A stretch of DNA of 64,000 nucleotides from Exophiala sp. HKRS030 (taxonomy: Eukaryota; Ascomycota; Eurotiomycetes; Chaetothyriales; Herpotrichiellaceae): assembly GCA_023897205.1 (NCBI GenBank), contig JAHWDD010000003.1, forward strand, positions 5,955,665 to 6,019,664, given 5' to 3'. Made by a program: the position numbers and the translations under genes. Shown in pieces: positions 46,434 to 58,567 of the stretch (positions are counted from its first letter, which is position 1; each line of letters starts with the position of its first letter). The notes below the pieces were generated by a model. It did not search any database. It worked only from the letters and a program-made list of their open reading frames with translations, and had not been told where the DNA came from.

Positions 46434-48280
46434 GTTGACAAGAGCCTGCGAACCCGGAAATTACTGTTTCTGGAGGGGTGATCGACAAGATTGGGGCGAG
46501 GGCGAGGGCGATGGTGATGACCAAGTCGCCAGACGAGGATTGAGGCTTCAAGGAAATTAGGGGAGGATCGAGGGGGATATTCGATGGCGGTATATTGCAG
46601 TTTGAAGTTAATTTGGGTCAAATTCCCCCGGTAGAGATGGACTGGGGTTTGAAGGACGGTTGAGATGTACGCTGACTGGTTTTTGCTGCGGGCTCAGGTG
46701 TGACGGTCCTTTGGAAATGCCGTGCAACCCAAGCAGGACCGAATATGTTTGATGGAGAAGAGGCTAGGTTCCAAGTTGGACAAAAGTTCCGAAGGTCGTT
46801 GGGCGTCAATATGAAGTATGTTGTGTGACCTTGAGAAGCGTGAGGCTTGAGGGGTTCTAGGGAAAAGAATTGTGTGGGATTTGCCCCGCCCCGCCTGCAA
46901 AGAAAATGAGGTAATGCAGCCAACGGCGAGCGAGTATGGAGTACGGAGTGGACGCAGTACCGGAGTGTAGTTAGAGTGCGAAGTAGTTAGAGTACGGGAT
47001 TAGGCACGACTAGTTAGTTAGGGACTTAGTGGGTTAATTCGCAGTTTAATCTGTTAGTGGCCTTCTTAGTACGCTTTTTCAGTCTAACACTACGGGCCTT
47101 AACACAAGTAACATTTAGTCGCTCCTGCTAACAACTTAATAAGGGCGCACGCTTGAATCTTGATCGACGTTGCCACCCTGTCCGATGCTGTGAATAGGCA
47201 TTATGTTGTTACTTAGCACATTGATATTTAAGTGGTTAGGTGACGAGAGTGCCTCACAAGGACCTCGTCGTCCGGACTTTGGCCGAGGTCCTCAGATGAC
47301 CCTATGCCGCTCCTGGTTGAAGACTCTCAGACCCAACTAGTAAGTATGTACCTACAGTACCTACCTTGGCCTAAGATAAGGTAATAAATGGTTTGACCAA
47401 GAGCTCCATTACTCCAAGCATTATCCGGTGGCTGAGACCTATTCTGGTACCTGAAGACAGAGTCATGGTCACGGTGCAACGGTTGCCAAGTATAAGCCAT
47501 CACGTGTAACTCTTTCCATTCTGAGTCGCTCTTTCCTTCTTCGTGACGTTTCGATAACGGAGGCAGGTAGTGTGCTGAAGGTACCTTCCTCATCTTATTC
47601 TCCTTCGTAACGATGAAATCTCTACTTCGACCACTACAACAAAGTTGCTTTCACCTCCATCTCTGTGTTTGTCTCTCCTCAGCTTCTGGTTTAGGCTTGA
47701 GCAGATTTGAGCAGATTTCGAGGAACTAGCCGACACTATGCGTCATTCCCCGAGAAACTGTGAGAGGGTGGACTTTGCCTAAAGAACCGGGAGTCCTCTC
47801 ATAAGGTACGAGGATACGTTCTACTCCACTTTCTGGACCACAAATGGTGTTCACCAGATTCTTATCAAAGGTCCAAGACGCCTTGTAACATTCCGACTGC
47901 ATTCCATCAGCCTGCCGTTAGACGGTGAGCGATAAACCCAGCATCGACACAAACGGTCAGATCAGCTGAGCAACCAAGTCCAAACCTTCAGACTCGCTGG
48001 AACTGTCATATATCCAATTGCCTATGTGCACAAACCATGTTGGCATGACTCAGATTCCGACTCTTTTTACGTGGCCCAATCCTCTTATTGGAAGCTTTTT
48101 TCGTACTACCACTGATTAAATGCCACTTCACTCGTGCTACAGGGTACCTTTTAATCTCAAAATCTTATCAACGGTGCACACGCCTCGATTATCTTTTACA
48201 TTCTCTTTCACTAGGACTCCAACGTAATATAATCCAAACTCGTGCAGCAGAGACTCTTCAATCTTGCACTCGGAATCACC
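46434..48280. other. Divergent intergenic region between rbg1 and the cysteine dioxygenase gene
   Basis: 1.85 kb with no supported gene. It contains GGAGTACGGAGTGG-type short repeats and TTAG/CTAG-rich sequence at 46930-47050. It should carry both promoters. Confidence 0.45.
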
Positions 48281-49006
48281 ATGGCTTTAGCCCAGCAAAA
48301 TGGCCAAATCTACCATACACCATCACAAAAACCAGATCTATATCCAGAGCATCATCAAGACAAACTGCACGCCATTGACCCTTCGGATGACTTCCACCGA
48401 CTCGTACGTGCTCTCTCGGAGGTACTAGGTCCATCTTCTGGAATCAACTCGGCCGATGTCGACCAAAACGACTTGATCAGACTCATGACTGAATACGATT
48501 CGGTCGAAGCTCAATGGCAGCCCTATGCCTTTGCGGACCCATCCAGAAACTATACACGCAATCTTGTTGACGAGGGCAATGGCAAGTCCAATCTTCTCGT
48601 CGTGGTATGGAATCCTGGCAAATGCAGTCCAATCCACGATCACGCAGATGCCCATTGCGTTATGAAACTCCTCAAGGGGAGCCTCAAGGAGACCCTGTAC
48701 AACAAACCACACTCTTGTACCCTTTCAGAACCATCGGGTACCAACACTCCACCTCAAGTCGTCAAAGAGACCATCTACAACGAGAATCAAGTCACTTATA
48801 TTTCTGATGATCTTGGTCTGCACAAAATTGCCAACGTTTCGCAGACAGATGTGGCCGTTTCGCTTCACCTCTACACACCTCCGCATGCAGCCAATTTTGG
48901 TTTCAATTTGTTCGACGAACGGACTGGGAAACAAACCCATATCAAACAAGCCGGGTTTTATTCCGATCGTGGCAAGGTCGTTGAGTCCAAATTCGGCTCT
49001 TTCTAA
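48281..49006 (+). CDS. cdo1: Cysteine dioxygenase
   Basis: Non-haem iron cupin enzyme that oxidises L-cysteine to cysteine sulfinic acid with O2, controlling cysteine levels and feeding taurine/sulfite metabolism in the cytosol. Single exon, 241 aa. The start at 48281 (CACCATGGCT, a good fungal context) is preferred to the upstream non-ATG start. Iron ligands are visible in IHDHADAHC (His119, His121) and in DLGLHKIAN (third His). Cys126 and the Tyr of VSLHLYTPP correspond to the Cys-Tyr crosslink pair of the mammalian enzyme. The N-terminal 30 residues are variable. The frame is intact. It is the nearest gene left of piggyBac copy 2. Confidence 0.95.
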   Translation: MALAQQNGQIYHTPSQKPDLYPEHHQDKLHAIDPSDDFHRLVRALSEVLGPSSGINSADVDQNDLIRLMTEYDSVEAQWQPYAFADPSRNYTRNLVDEGNGKSNLLVVVWNPGKCSPIHDHADAHCVMKLLKGSLKETLYNKPHSCTLSEPSGTNTPPQVVKETIYNENQVTYISDDLGLHKIANVSQTDVAVSLHLYTPPHAANFGFNLFDERTGKQTHIKQAGFYSDRGKVVESKFGSF

Positions 49007-50775
49007 GCTTTCCACCAGTTGGAGATGTGTCTAAGCATTTGTATGGCGTTGAATCGATCAGGAAGGAAGGAGGATTCTGCAGAAGCATCTTTATCACAAC
49101 ATGTTGATTGTTTCAATTTTCCAAATGCAACTCCTTGTGGCTGTCTCAACGAAGACAAGGCGTTTATGATGGATACCCACTCCATGTACAATATCTAGTA
49201 ATGGCGAACTCGGTAGTAATTTCCAAAACTCATGGTTACTCTTTGTAGGCGTACATCGAGAAATACGCAAAAATATCATGAAGCCATCATCCCGCTCATT
49301 CTATGCTCCAAAATGTCACTTCTCGACATCAAAGGCTGTTCTTCTGGATCAAGAGGAACCACGCTATGGCCTCGGACCAACGACTTAGTAGATTCTGAGA
49401 TGGCTTGATTCCTCGCACGGCAGATATCATGCCCGGTTCCTTCGAGCCAGTAGTGCGAAAAACGTCCCCAGACGCGACCGAGGGGAACGAGGGCAGCGAG
49501 GGCAGCGAGGGCATAAAACGCATAAAGGGCATAAAGGCCATGAAGAGGAGAGGGGCCATAGAACCCGAAGTGCTCATGACCGACGACATCTCATGTGTGA
49601 GGTACCGGATCCTGTCCTCTCCTGTACTCATCCGTCAGTCAATCGTCAATCGTCAATCGTCCCTCGTCCCTCGTCAATCATATACTAACCGATCCCAGCC
49701 AATCACCCACTCTCCTCCCTCGTACTTTGACCCAAGGACAACACCACGCAAAAACAACGCTCCCAGACAGATAGACAGATAGACAGATATTCCGCGCTAC
49801 TTTATCCTTTTTTCTTCTCCGGCTCTCGAAAGAAGACCCCTCGGGGGGAGAAGAGAGTCGGGAGTTGGTAGGGGGAAGCGGGGAGGGGGCGGTTTTTGAA
49901 GCCCGTCTTGTCTCCTTTCCTTACCTTTGCTCACATTTCAATCACCATGGCGGTTCTTCGCTATCTATACATTTCCTGACCTTGCATTACCTTGCCTTGC
50001 CTTACCTTGCCTTGCCTTGCCTGACTTTGCCTGACCTTGCCTTGCCTTGCCTTGCCTTGCCTTGCCTTGCCTTGCCTTGCCTTGCCTTGCCTTGCCTTGC
50101 CTTACCTTGCCTTGCCTTGCCTGACTTTGCCTGACCTTGCCTTACCTTGCCTTACCGTACCTTATATTCCCGCGCGCCGCCACGTGGCCATTCCGCGACG
50201 GTGCACGAGTCTAGAGCGTGTGTCGCATGACATAACATGCCATAACAAACATAGCATGATATGGCGTATAACATGACACGACGTGGCTTAGTATAGGTTA
50301 GATGGGACCCCTATAGCCGGACGGACCGCAGAACGACGACCGCGAATGGATCACTTTTCATCCATCCATTCATTCATTCATTCGCATCTATCCCATTCAG
50401 AAAAAGGCTGAAGCTAAGCCGAGCATGGCACGGAATGTCAATCGTCAATCGTCAATTGATATTGTGCGGTTGAGAAGGGGTGGAGGGGGTTGTCGCCAGC
50501 GTATGGTGTGGTGCGGTGCGGTGAGGCGTGGATAGAGAGGGTAGCGACGCAAAGCAAAGCAACGTCAAGCAACGTATGGGCTGAGATCCATTTTTTCATG
50601 TATGATGTTGTCCATGGTTACACGGTACCTACTTACATGTATACTTATATACATATATACATAAGCGGTGGTCGTGCTGGATTCTGATAGTTGTGTTGTA
50701 TGCACCATGTATCCGTGTCTGAGTCCGCGTGTCGCTCACGCTGTCTTCCAAGTCAGGTAACTAACTAGCGAGAGC
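49007..50775. other. Repeat-rich intergenic region left of piggyBac copy 2
   Basis: 1.8 kb holding several tandem tracts: GCAGCGAGG and GCATAAAG units (49490-49545), TCAATCG units (49635-49680, again 50440-50460), ACAGATAG units (about 49770-49790), the CCTTG array and a CATTCATTCATT tract (about 50362-50382). No gene supported. Confidence 0.55.
49982..50164. repeat. Pentanucleotide microsatellite (CCTTG)n
   Basis: About 180 bp of CCTTG units, the central 50030-50100 part perfect and the flanks interrupted by CCTTA and CCTGA variants. The five-base period cycles through all frames, giving Ala-Leu-Pro-Cys-Leu ORFs with no biological meaning. Confidence 0.92.
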
Positions 50776-50828
50776 ATCCCCTCCGCACCTGAAATTTGAA
50801 TGTTAGCGCGCCCCACATCTCGCATCCT
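50776..50828 (+). repeat. Terminal inverted repeat, left end of piggyBac copy 2
   Basis: 53 bp, identical to 40843-40895. Confidence 0.95.
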
Positions 50829-50995
50829 GTAATTTCGTTTCTCACCCATTTTTCTATAAGGAATAGAGTTAAGATGATGTAATTAATGTCATTAATAGCA
50901 CTTATAATTCTCTACCGAATGATACAAATTTTGCTCCATTTTTTTAGTGTATAGAGATTTTGTGGTGTTGCAAAGTTATGTAACACGTGATATGC

Positions 50996-52798
50996 CTAGG
51001 AATATATCTATTTCCTTTCTATGCACTTAGGTATTGACTAAGGGAGGTTTTTAGCCTAGTGAAAGGCCTGAAAGCAGCCTTTATCGATACACAGGGGGAT
51101 CTTACAGAATTCGCAGTAGCCGAATGTCCTGCGCGACGGTAGTTGACGCCTATTTGAGTCGATCTCACCGAGTGCCTATCGAGGCCTGTAAGTCGACGCC
51201 TGACAGCGATTCTAGCGATAGTAAGTGCTTTTTGCTCGTTATAACGGCCTATGCGTGATGTCAGGACTCTCTAGAAGCCCTAAAATTAAGTCTTTCATGA
51301 AAAACTCTCGTTCTCGGTGTCCCTCGTCGATGATAGAGTAAGCCTGTTTCTAGGCTAAAAAGGCATTAATAGAGGCCGTGTCAATTATCTAATCGATGAA
51401 AACCTTCGTCTATTTAGCTTATTTAGGCCTCCTAACGCTATGCATCTTGCGGAGATAATTAGCGACGTCGACGTGGCCCATATGAAGGTTATATTGCACC
51501 GCAAATGAGGGTTACTTAACTATAATCCTTGTGAAGCCTAACCTAAGTGGTTAGCCTGTTATAAAGCGACTTTTTCGTGGTGCTAACTCTCTGTAATATA
51601 GAGGAAAGGCTGTTGTATAGAAAAGTACTGAGTGCTGTCGTTTAGGGTCTCTCTAGACGACAGTAAGGACCTTGTCGTCATAGATTCGATAGGTAATCGA
51701 GTCGTCGGCGAGGATTCTCGACTTAGGAGAGGTAATAGCGCGCAGGAGAGGGTCTAGGCCTGGCGCGTTACGCCTCATCGTTCTATAGACAGCGACATTA
51801 AGTAATAATAGGGCTCTTGCTAAGTGAGAGTCAGTAAAGAGGTTGTCTGTAAAGTAAAGGAATACAAGGCCTTAAGATCGATGAGATAAGTGAGTTAGTC
51901 GATAAACTAGGGTATACACAACACTCTTTATCATTAACAGGTAAACCTTAGTTACTGTCGCTCCTGTTATGCCTTATTTCCTTGCTCTTGTTAACCTTAT
52001 TGCTAAATTAACTATGATTCCATCGCGAGGAATAGCCTCTATCCCATCCTTCGGTAAGGAGACGAGGAAGTCGTGAATTACTCCTCCATAACTTACAATT
52101 ATATAGATAATAAAGCTAGATTTGTTAGGTTTGTAATCTAAGCGAAAGATGTGCCTACTGCGCCCGTGGAACTTAAGGCTCGACTCGTCAACAGCTAAAT
52201 GACTCCTAGGAAGGAGGAACTCTTATAGGCACTTACGGAAGGCTTCTAGCGCGTCGGCAACTCGCCAAAACCAAGGAGGATAATCTGTAGGAGGCTGAGA
52301 TAATAAAGAGACACAAAGATATCGTTCAATCGCGAGGAATCGATCTCGACTAAGTGGAAGAGGTGGATAATGCGAGATCGACCAAAAAGAGGCTATTTTT
52401 ATGCCTGTAGACAGTTGTAGAGACATCCTCAGCTTCACAACAAGCCAGTATCTCATTTCGGTTATTATAATCCTATTCCAACTCTTTTAAGGATTTCTCT
52501 ATCGATTAGCGGCAATATTCGTGTAATAGAGAAGGAGGTTAAGGACCGGCTGAAAAAGAGACAAAAACAGGCGCATTGGCGACAGCGAGGTCGGTGAGGT
52601 ATCTCGCAACAGGAAAGGTCGATAAATCACTTAAATAGGAGGTTAATATTCAGGCTGTGCCTGTACAATAGCCTCAAGTTATTGCTGTCGGCTTAGAATC
52701 GACTTCTCAGTCGTCGACTTGCCCGAAATCTGTAATGCACGAGATTCCGCAACTTCTTGAAATTTGCCAAGATCATTAATAAAACGCGCTTGGCTCAT
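50996..52798 (-). pseudogene. piggyBac-type transposase remnant, copy 2
   Basis: Mirror of the copy 1 transposase, read on the minus strand from MSQARF at 52798. The longest uninterrupted part is 52223-52456, with LPLSRDRFLAIERYLCVSLL and WFWRVADALEAFRK, the region just before the first catalytic aspartate. Stops remain elsewhere, including a TAA shared with copy 1 after TYRPL, consistent with CAA-to-TAA change before the copies diverged or independently in both. Confidence 0.82.
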
Positions 52799-52918
52799 AA
52801 TGAAAATAGGATAGCTCGATAGAGGGCGATGAGACAAATCGAATAAACCTAGTTACACCACGAACGGAGTAAAAATGAGGTCGTCGTCGCGGTGCAAAGT
52901 TGGCGACAGGAAGGTCAA

Positions 52919-52971
52919 AGGATGCGAGATGTGGGGCGCGCTAACATTCAAATTTCAGGTGCGGAGGGGAT
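52919..52971 (-). repeat. Terminal inverted repeat, right end of piggyBac copy 2
   Basis: Perfect inverted copy of 50776-50828. Confidence 0.95.
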
Positions 52972-53722
52972 GGCTGTACGGTGGCGTGGGTGGGTGGAAG
53001 GATAGGAGATGTCCGCGGTCCAGCTCGTAAACCCTACGGAGTAGGTGGTCAGTGTGCCCGTGCCCAGCCCAGGGTTCTCTCTCGTATCAAGCAGTGGCGG
53101 ATGACCTTTTCTTCCGACGAACTGCTTTCTCTCCCCACGGCTCGGTCGCCCACGAATACTATCTATGTCCGAGCCTCCCAGGTGGGTAGGTGGGTAGGTG
53201 GATGGGTGGTGGCATCTACGGCGTAGGAGGTGGTGGTGGTAGTGGTTCCTGCGTCGCTAGGGCGCAAGATCATCTCATTGGTCGAACAGAAAGACAAGTG
53301 AGAAGAGGCAATGCCAGAAGCCGATAGGCGGGCTGTCGCCTCATGTTAGTACAAAGTGCGCATTTGGAGAAAAAGACGACGCCTCGGTTCGCGAACTCGG
53401 ATTGCTAAAGGTGGGTTGATCATCTTTATGAAGGCTGAGATTGTTTGTGTTTTCTTGCAGCTTTGTTGGAATTTGAATGATAAAGCATCTTCGGTCCAGA
53501 TTTGTAGTGCGAAGAGAAATCGACGTTTCGACATTATTGCAGCGAGCTCACTAATCACACAGCTCATTTTACAATCGAGCTCCAAAGAATATTGTTCCAA
53601 GGATCTTGGACGAACTTCAAGCGACGCCGCTCTCTGAGATCAACGTAGAAAGAGCATCGCATTGAGTATCCCCGCGAGTTAGACGCAGAGAAAAGCTAGG
53701 GATCATCAGCAATCCTTGAACT
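52972..53722. other. Promoter-side spacer of the M20 peptidase gene
   Basis: 750 bp between piggyBac copy 2 and the M20 gene. It has a GGTGGGTAGGTGG-like tract (53185-53240) and short ORFs only. Confidence 0.45.
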
Positions 53723-55081
53723 ATGGCTCCACTAACCCCCGATCTGATCTCGCGCATCACGGCGTCGGTCTCGGACAACTTTGACGCGCAACTGGCTTAT
53801 ACACAGGAATTGATTCAATTCGGCGGCCAGCGTGGGGAGGAATTCGCTGTGCAAGATTGGGTTTTCTCCCAATATGCTAAGCGCGGATACTCGCCGGTCA
53901 AGATTGAGATGGATCGCGACGCGTTGGCACAGCACGAAGGGGCTGGCAAAATCAGTGCATCGCATTCGCATGCACCTGTCGTGGTCGGCGTGCATAAGCC
54001 AAAAGTGCAAGCAGAGGGAGGCAAAAGTCTCATTCTCAACGGACATATTGATGTGGTGCCGCTTGGTCCTTTGGATCTTTGGACCGATGAGCCTTATAGT
54101 GGGCGGATCGAGGGCGATAGGCTATACGGTCGTGGGTCAGCAGATATGAGGGCTGGTGCGGCGGCTAATGTATGGGCTTTGGATGCGTTGCGCGCCATAG
54201 GGCTACAGCCTGCTTCGGAGGTCATCCTAGAGGCTGTGGTTGAGGAGGAGTCAACAGGCAACGGCACATTGATGACCCATTTGAAGGGATACAAGGCAGA
54301 TGCGGCATTGATTCCTGAGCCGACGAACGAGCAGTTGACTAGAGCCAATGTCGGGGTTTTGTGGTTTCAGATCGAGGTCAGAGGAATTCCTGTGCATGTG
54401 CGAGATATGGGAACGGGAACAAATGCCATTGATGCATGTTGGAGGGTCATTGGTGCCCTGCGCGAGCTGGAGGAGGATTGGAATACCAGGAAAGTCGGGA
54501 TTGAACTTCACGTTGGCGAGTTGAAGCATCCCCTGAGTGAGTTGTGAACTGTATGATGTTGTCCTGATCAAAGCTGCTAATCGGTCGACTTTATAGATCT
54601 AAACATTGCAATCATGAACGCGGGAGACTGGGCTTCTTCGGTTCCTGCTTGGTGTCGAGTCGACTGTCGGATCGCCATTTATCCAGGAACAAGTGCCAAG
54701 GATGCTGCGGCGGAGATTGAAAAGAAGGTATCAGACCTCGCAAATAATGATGCATTCTTGAGAAAGAATGTTCCGTCTGTGACTTGGAATGGGTTCTTTG
54801 CTGAGGGTTATGTTCTTCAGCCCGGTAGCGAGGCAGAAAGGGTGCTTCATAATGCCCATGAATTGGCCACAGGTGAAGAACTCACGACGGGTTTCTCAGG
54901 CGCATATCTCGACTCGAGGGTTCATGTTCTATACGACAAAATTCCATCGCTGTGTTATGGCCCCATAGGCGAGAGCATTCATGGCTTCGATGAATGGGTC
55001 AGTATCAAGAGTTTGAAGCGAGTCACCATTGCGATTGCGTTGTTTATTGCAGAATGGTGTGGGTTGGAGGATGTTCAATAG
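53723..55081 (+). CDS. M20 family metallopeptidase (acetylornithine deacetylase/ArgE-DapE-like)
   Basis: Zinc-dependent amidohydrolase of peptidase family M20. It hydrolyses N-acyl amino acids or small peptides; the exact substrate is not readable from sequence. Exons 53723-54536 and 54597-55081 with a 60-bp intron (GTGAGT...ATAG); 432 aa. Metal-site residues: His108 in GHIDVVP, Asp141 in GRGSADMRAG, Glu174-Glu175 in VVEEEST, a Glu in IPEPTNEQ, and the C-terminal His in GESIHGFDEWV. The dimerisation (lid) domain contains GVLWFQIEVRG and HVRDMGTGTNAID. There is no signal peptide, so it is probably cytosolic. The frame is intact. It ends 60 bp from the convergent metallophosphoesterase gene. 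Confidence 0.9.
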
Positions 55082-55141
55082 ATATTGGATGTAGCGATAT
55101 AATCGTCTGTCGTCCAGGGTTGGACCTAATTGTTGTTTTGC

Positions 55142-56275
55142 TCAAGGATAAACAACTGGAAGATCCATGTCGATGACAATAGGGCGATGAAACTTCTTGC
55201 CTCCTTTGTGAGGAAAACTAGTTGCCATGAAAGCAGCATTGACTATGCACGTCTCTAGTCTGTCGTGGCCTTCGCATGTGGAATCCTGTCGAAAACGAGA
55301 GCTCGCCACCAATGCATTTGGATTGTCTGTGCCGGGAGATATAGACTCCATATCAGTTGGTTTTCCCAAACTGGGACATTGCGCAGTTTCAAAGCCCGGA
55401 AACGGAGGCTTAGAAAGGGTGGGAACTGCTGGCAGCCGACCGGACCAAGCGTCAGAGCGTGAATTTGTAGGTTGAACTATGGCCGATGAAAAGGCACCGC
55501 GTTCATCGCCATCATTCAAGGGAATTGAAGATTTGGCTCTGGACAAGTCGACGACAAATTGCTTCTTGCTCTCCGACGGCGGCGGTTCCCATTGCCTCAC
55601 ACTCTTTTCTTTGAACTTGATATTAGGAGAAGACAGATCCCAAGTGACGGTCTCAACACCATACGCATCATGGATGTGTCCACAAACAAAAAGTCTCGGA
55701 CGAACTCGCCAAAGGGTCTCTCGAAGGGTTTGGCAACCCGCAGCTCCACGTACGCCGGATTCGTCGCGATGGAATTTGGCTGGAGTGTGAGTGATGATCA
55801 GATCAGCATCCAGTGGAATCTGGTCCCACAATTGAGAGGCTTTCTCCGGAGGGTAGCCAAAAGCCCAAAAGCCTTTGGCAGGTGAGAATGGAGAACCAAA
55901 AACCTTGAGACGAGTCATTGAGCGGTCTTGATGTAGTATCTGTATGAGTTTGGTCTCATGATTGAGATAGATGATGTTGGGATCTGATTGAAGAAGGTCG
56001 ATACACAGTTGGGAATCTTCCAGTTTCTTATTGTGAAAGTAGGCGCCATACTGCTGATAAAAGGTGGTATCACAGGTGATGTCGTGGTTACCACAGATCA
56101 AGAGCTTTATTTTGAAATCTGCTTTTTGAAGCCATTGGAAGGATTTTTGAAGTTCTGAGAAGGTGCCTTGATTGGTCAGGTCACCAGCATGGATAAGAAT
56201 ATCTCCTGATGGCAGTTTAGGAGTTTGGTTGTGAGTGTCTGAAATGCATACTACTCTTGTTCGGCGGGTGGCCAT
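55142..56275 (-). CDS. Calcineurin-like metallophosphoesterase (MPPED-type)
   Basis: Single-exon 377-aa protein of the calcineurin-like phosphoesterase superfamily, close to the MPPED1/2 (239FB) group. All metal-site motifs are present in order: SDTHN (residues 12-16), GDLT (31-34), GNHD (62-65), THTP and GHIHDAYG. The expected activity is metal-dependent phosphodiester or phosphomonoester hydrolysis; the natural substrate in fungi is unclear. After the catalytic domain there is a roughly 120-residue tail, Ser/Pro-rich and probably disordered, ending in a short hydrophobic stretch (PIVIDMDLPVVYP). There is no signal peptide. The frame is intact. It is convergent with the M20 gene. Confidence 0.9.
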   Translation of the reverse strand: MATRRTRVVCISDTHNQTPKLPSGDILIHAGDLTNQGTFSELQKSFQWLQKADFKIKLLICGNHDITCDTTFYQQYGAYFHNKKLEDSQLCIDLLQSDPNIIYLNHETKLIQILHQDRSMTRLKVFGSPFSPAKGFWAFGYPPEKASQLWDQIPLDADLIITHTPAKFHRDESGVRGAAGCQTLRETLWRVRPRLFVCGHIHDAYGVETVTWDLSSPNIKFKEKSVRQWEPPPSESKKQFVVDLSRAKSSIPLNDGDERGAFSSAIVQPTNSRSDAWSGRLPAVPTLSKPPFPGFETAQCPSLGKPTDMESISPGTDNPNALVASSRFRQDSTCEGHDRLETCIVNAAFMATSFPHKGGKKFHRPIVIDMDLPVVYP

Positions 56276-56560
56276 GAGATGATGTGATTGGGTTTGGGTT
56301 CGGGATCAACAAAAATGAATAACGAATAATTCATGCAGACGATGAGGTTCAGCGGCGAAACAGTCAGCATTGTCAATCAACATGTTGGAAGATGTTTGAG
56401 CATCACTGATATGTTGATGTGTTGATGTGGTGGTGGTGGTGGTTGTGGTGGTTGTCTGGGTTTGTGGATGTGGATGGTGAGTCATTGGGCAAGCACGACC
56501 CAGAGAGATGAAAGGCAATCACGAATCAGGCAGTTACCTACCGTCACTGCGGGCAACATA

Positions 56561-56610
56561 GTCCTCCGTAGTCGTCTGTAGTCCTCTGTAGTGCTCCGTA
56601 GTCCTCCGTA
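56561..56610. repeat. 10-bp tandem repeat, five copies
   Basis: Five consecutive units of GTCCTCCGTA with one or two substitutions in three of them, about 285 bp upstream of the metallophosphoesterase start. Confidence 0.85.
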
Positions 56611-58567
56611 GTACTCAGTCTTCTGTAAAGACAATCATCCTATGATGTCCAGTCACGTGCCGGGCCATGGGCCATCGGCTGAACCTGTCCTTGATGGTCT
56701 AGATGGAAGTCCAGACCGACTCACCCGTTGGAAGATTTCAAGATCGATCAACATCTCGTCATGCAGGTGATTGTGATGGACAGGATCCTCTGCATAGGAA
56801 CCGATGCTGAGTCCTGAGTCTTGAGTCTTGGACCTGTACTCCTGCATTAGGGTGATCCCTTGCATAAAAAGATGCTGCCAGTGCCTGCCTTCAGTGCCGG
56901 ATTTCCCCGCGTTTGGGTTTGCCATGCCATGCAGGTTCGTCCGCTCCAAAGTTTCTTGAAGAAGTGCTGACTTTTAAAATGTTCAGGTGTTGGAAGATAT
57001 CGTGCGTAACCAGACGGCAGAAGGATGATCTGATCTCTGGTGTGATCTAACCAGGTTGCACAAGACTGGGGACTGAATTGGGCATGGCATGGCTTTGGGG
57101 GAAGTTGGGTACGGCACGGCCGGAACAAGGGATCTCGGGGGTTTTTCTTAGGGACTTGGTGACGCTTACAGGGGCCCGAGGGGGAAACTCTAGGCTCGAT
57201 GGCCCTGGTTAAATCTGGAACGTTAGCAGGCGCCACTTGATTCGAAACCACCAGTGGGGGGTTTTATCTGGGCTCCATCAAGGCCCCATCAAGACTCCAT
57301 CAAGGCCCCATCGGTGCCTGAACCAGCACCCATGGTTAAGTCTTGATTAGGCGGATTGGTACCTGGCGTGCCCCTAAGCCCTTAGCCTCCTTAGCCCACA
57401 TGGGCCCTGGCACCCTGGCAAACTCTGAAACTCAAATGTAAAGTCACACAATCAATATTTGCTCTTTCGGGGGTCATGTTAAAATATCATCAAAGAGGCA
57501 CCACTGGCAACTCTGAGGAATCAACGAGTCGGCTGCTTCATTGGCCTCTCATGGGGTCATGGGTGTGCACGGGCACAATATGACCCCCTACTAGCACCCA
57601 ACACAAGTCACAGATGAGGCTGTGGCCGTGGTGATTGATCAGCCCATCACAAGATTCTGGACCTTGGAGTATCTGAAGCTGTGATTGCTCTAGAAACCAA
57701 CCTAAAAGAACCTTGAAAGTCTCTTGTACACCAGACTGCGTCGATCCTTTTACAGATGTGACAATGTCGGGTGTGCTAAATACCCGGCAAGATAGAAGGT
57801 ATGTACCTGATAGGTGCCTGGGGTGCCTGGGTCCTTCAGTACCTAGGTAGTTACAGTAACTAGTCACTTTGTAGATATGTACCTCCATGTCTGCTTCTTT
57901 TATGGACTGCTGTTTGTTGAGAAGAACTTTTTCACAACTCGTGCATTATTGTCTCTTCTCCCTTCATTTACGATTCTTTACGACCTTGCTATTTGTTATA
58001 CTTGTATTCAGAGGCATACTCTACCTCCCGAGTCGCTCGGTCTTATCTCCATCCCGTGCTCCTTGATTATCCACGTCCAGACAGACCGACAGAGAGACAG
58101 ACAGATGCTACTGTATCCGAACATGCCACACTTGCAACGTCTTATCCATTAGCTTTGGCAGAGACCAGGATCGAAGCAGTTCCCTTCACCATTGACAAGC
58201 GAAAAGGGCTAAACAGGGATCGGTTTGGCCCTATCCGTATGTGCCGAAATCAGCAGCTTGGGCCCTCTTGTCCCTTGTGCCACTCACCTGTCGTGCCTAT
58301 CTTAGGTGTGTCCCGCCAAGGACCACGGACACGGGCACTGATCATTGCCTATTGGGCCCTTTGCAGCCCCAACGGGCCCCCTGGAAGTGCCCAAGGTGCC
58401 TGGTAGTTACAGACTGACGGTGGCTCATGGGGCATGGCCTTAGCCTGGGCCTCACGGACTCCAAGGACTGAAAGGACTGAACGGACTTCAAGGACTTCAG
58501 CCTTTGACTCTGGGGATGAAGCCCAATTGCAGGGCATGTCTTAGCCTCCTTAGCCCACGTCCGGGCT

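Larger units (their letters stand above)
50776..52971 (-). mobile_element. piggyBac-type DNA transposon, copy 2 (inverted relative to copy 1)
   Basis: 2,196 bp, the same length as copy 1, with the same perfect 53-bp terminal inverted repeats and opposite orientation. Collinearity is exact where checked: the transposase ATG maps to the mirrored position (52798). This copy keeps TGG where copy 1 has TAG in several places (for example the PPWFWRVADALEAF segment), so it is less RIP-mutated there, but it carries other stops. Flanks again show AT on each side and no TTAA. Confidence 0.9.

Noticed and set aside
49865..50276. ORFs rich in Ala-Leu-Pro-Cys-Leu
   Set aside because: Product of the CCTTG pentanucleotide array, open in several frames; no start context or domain.
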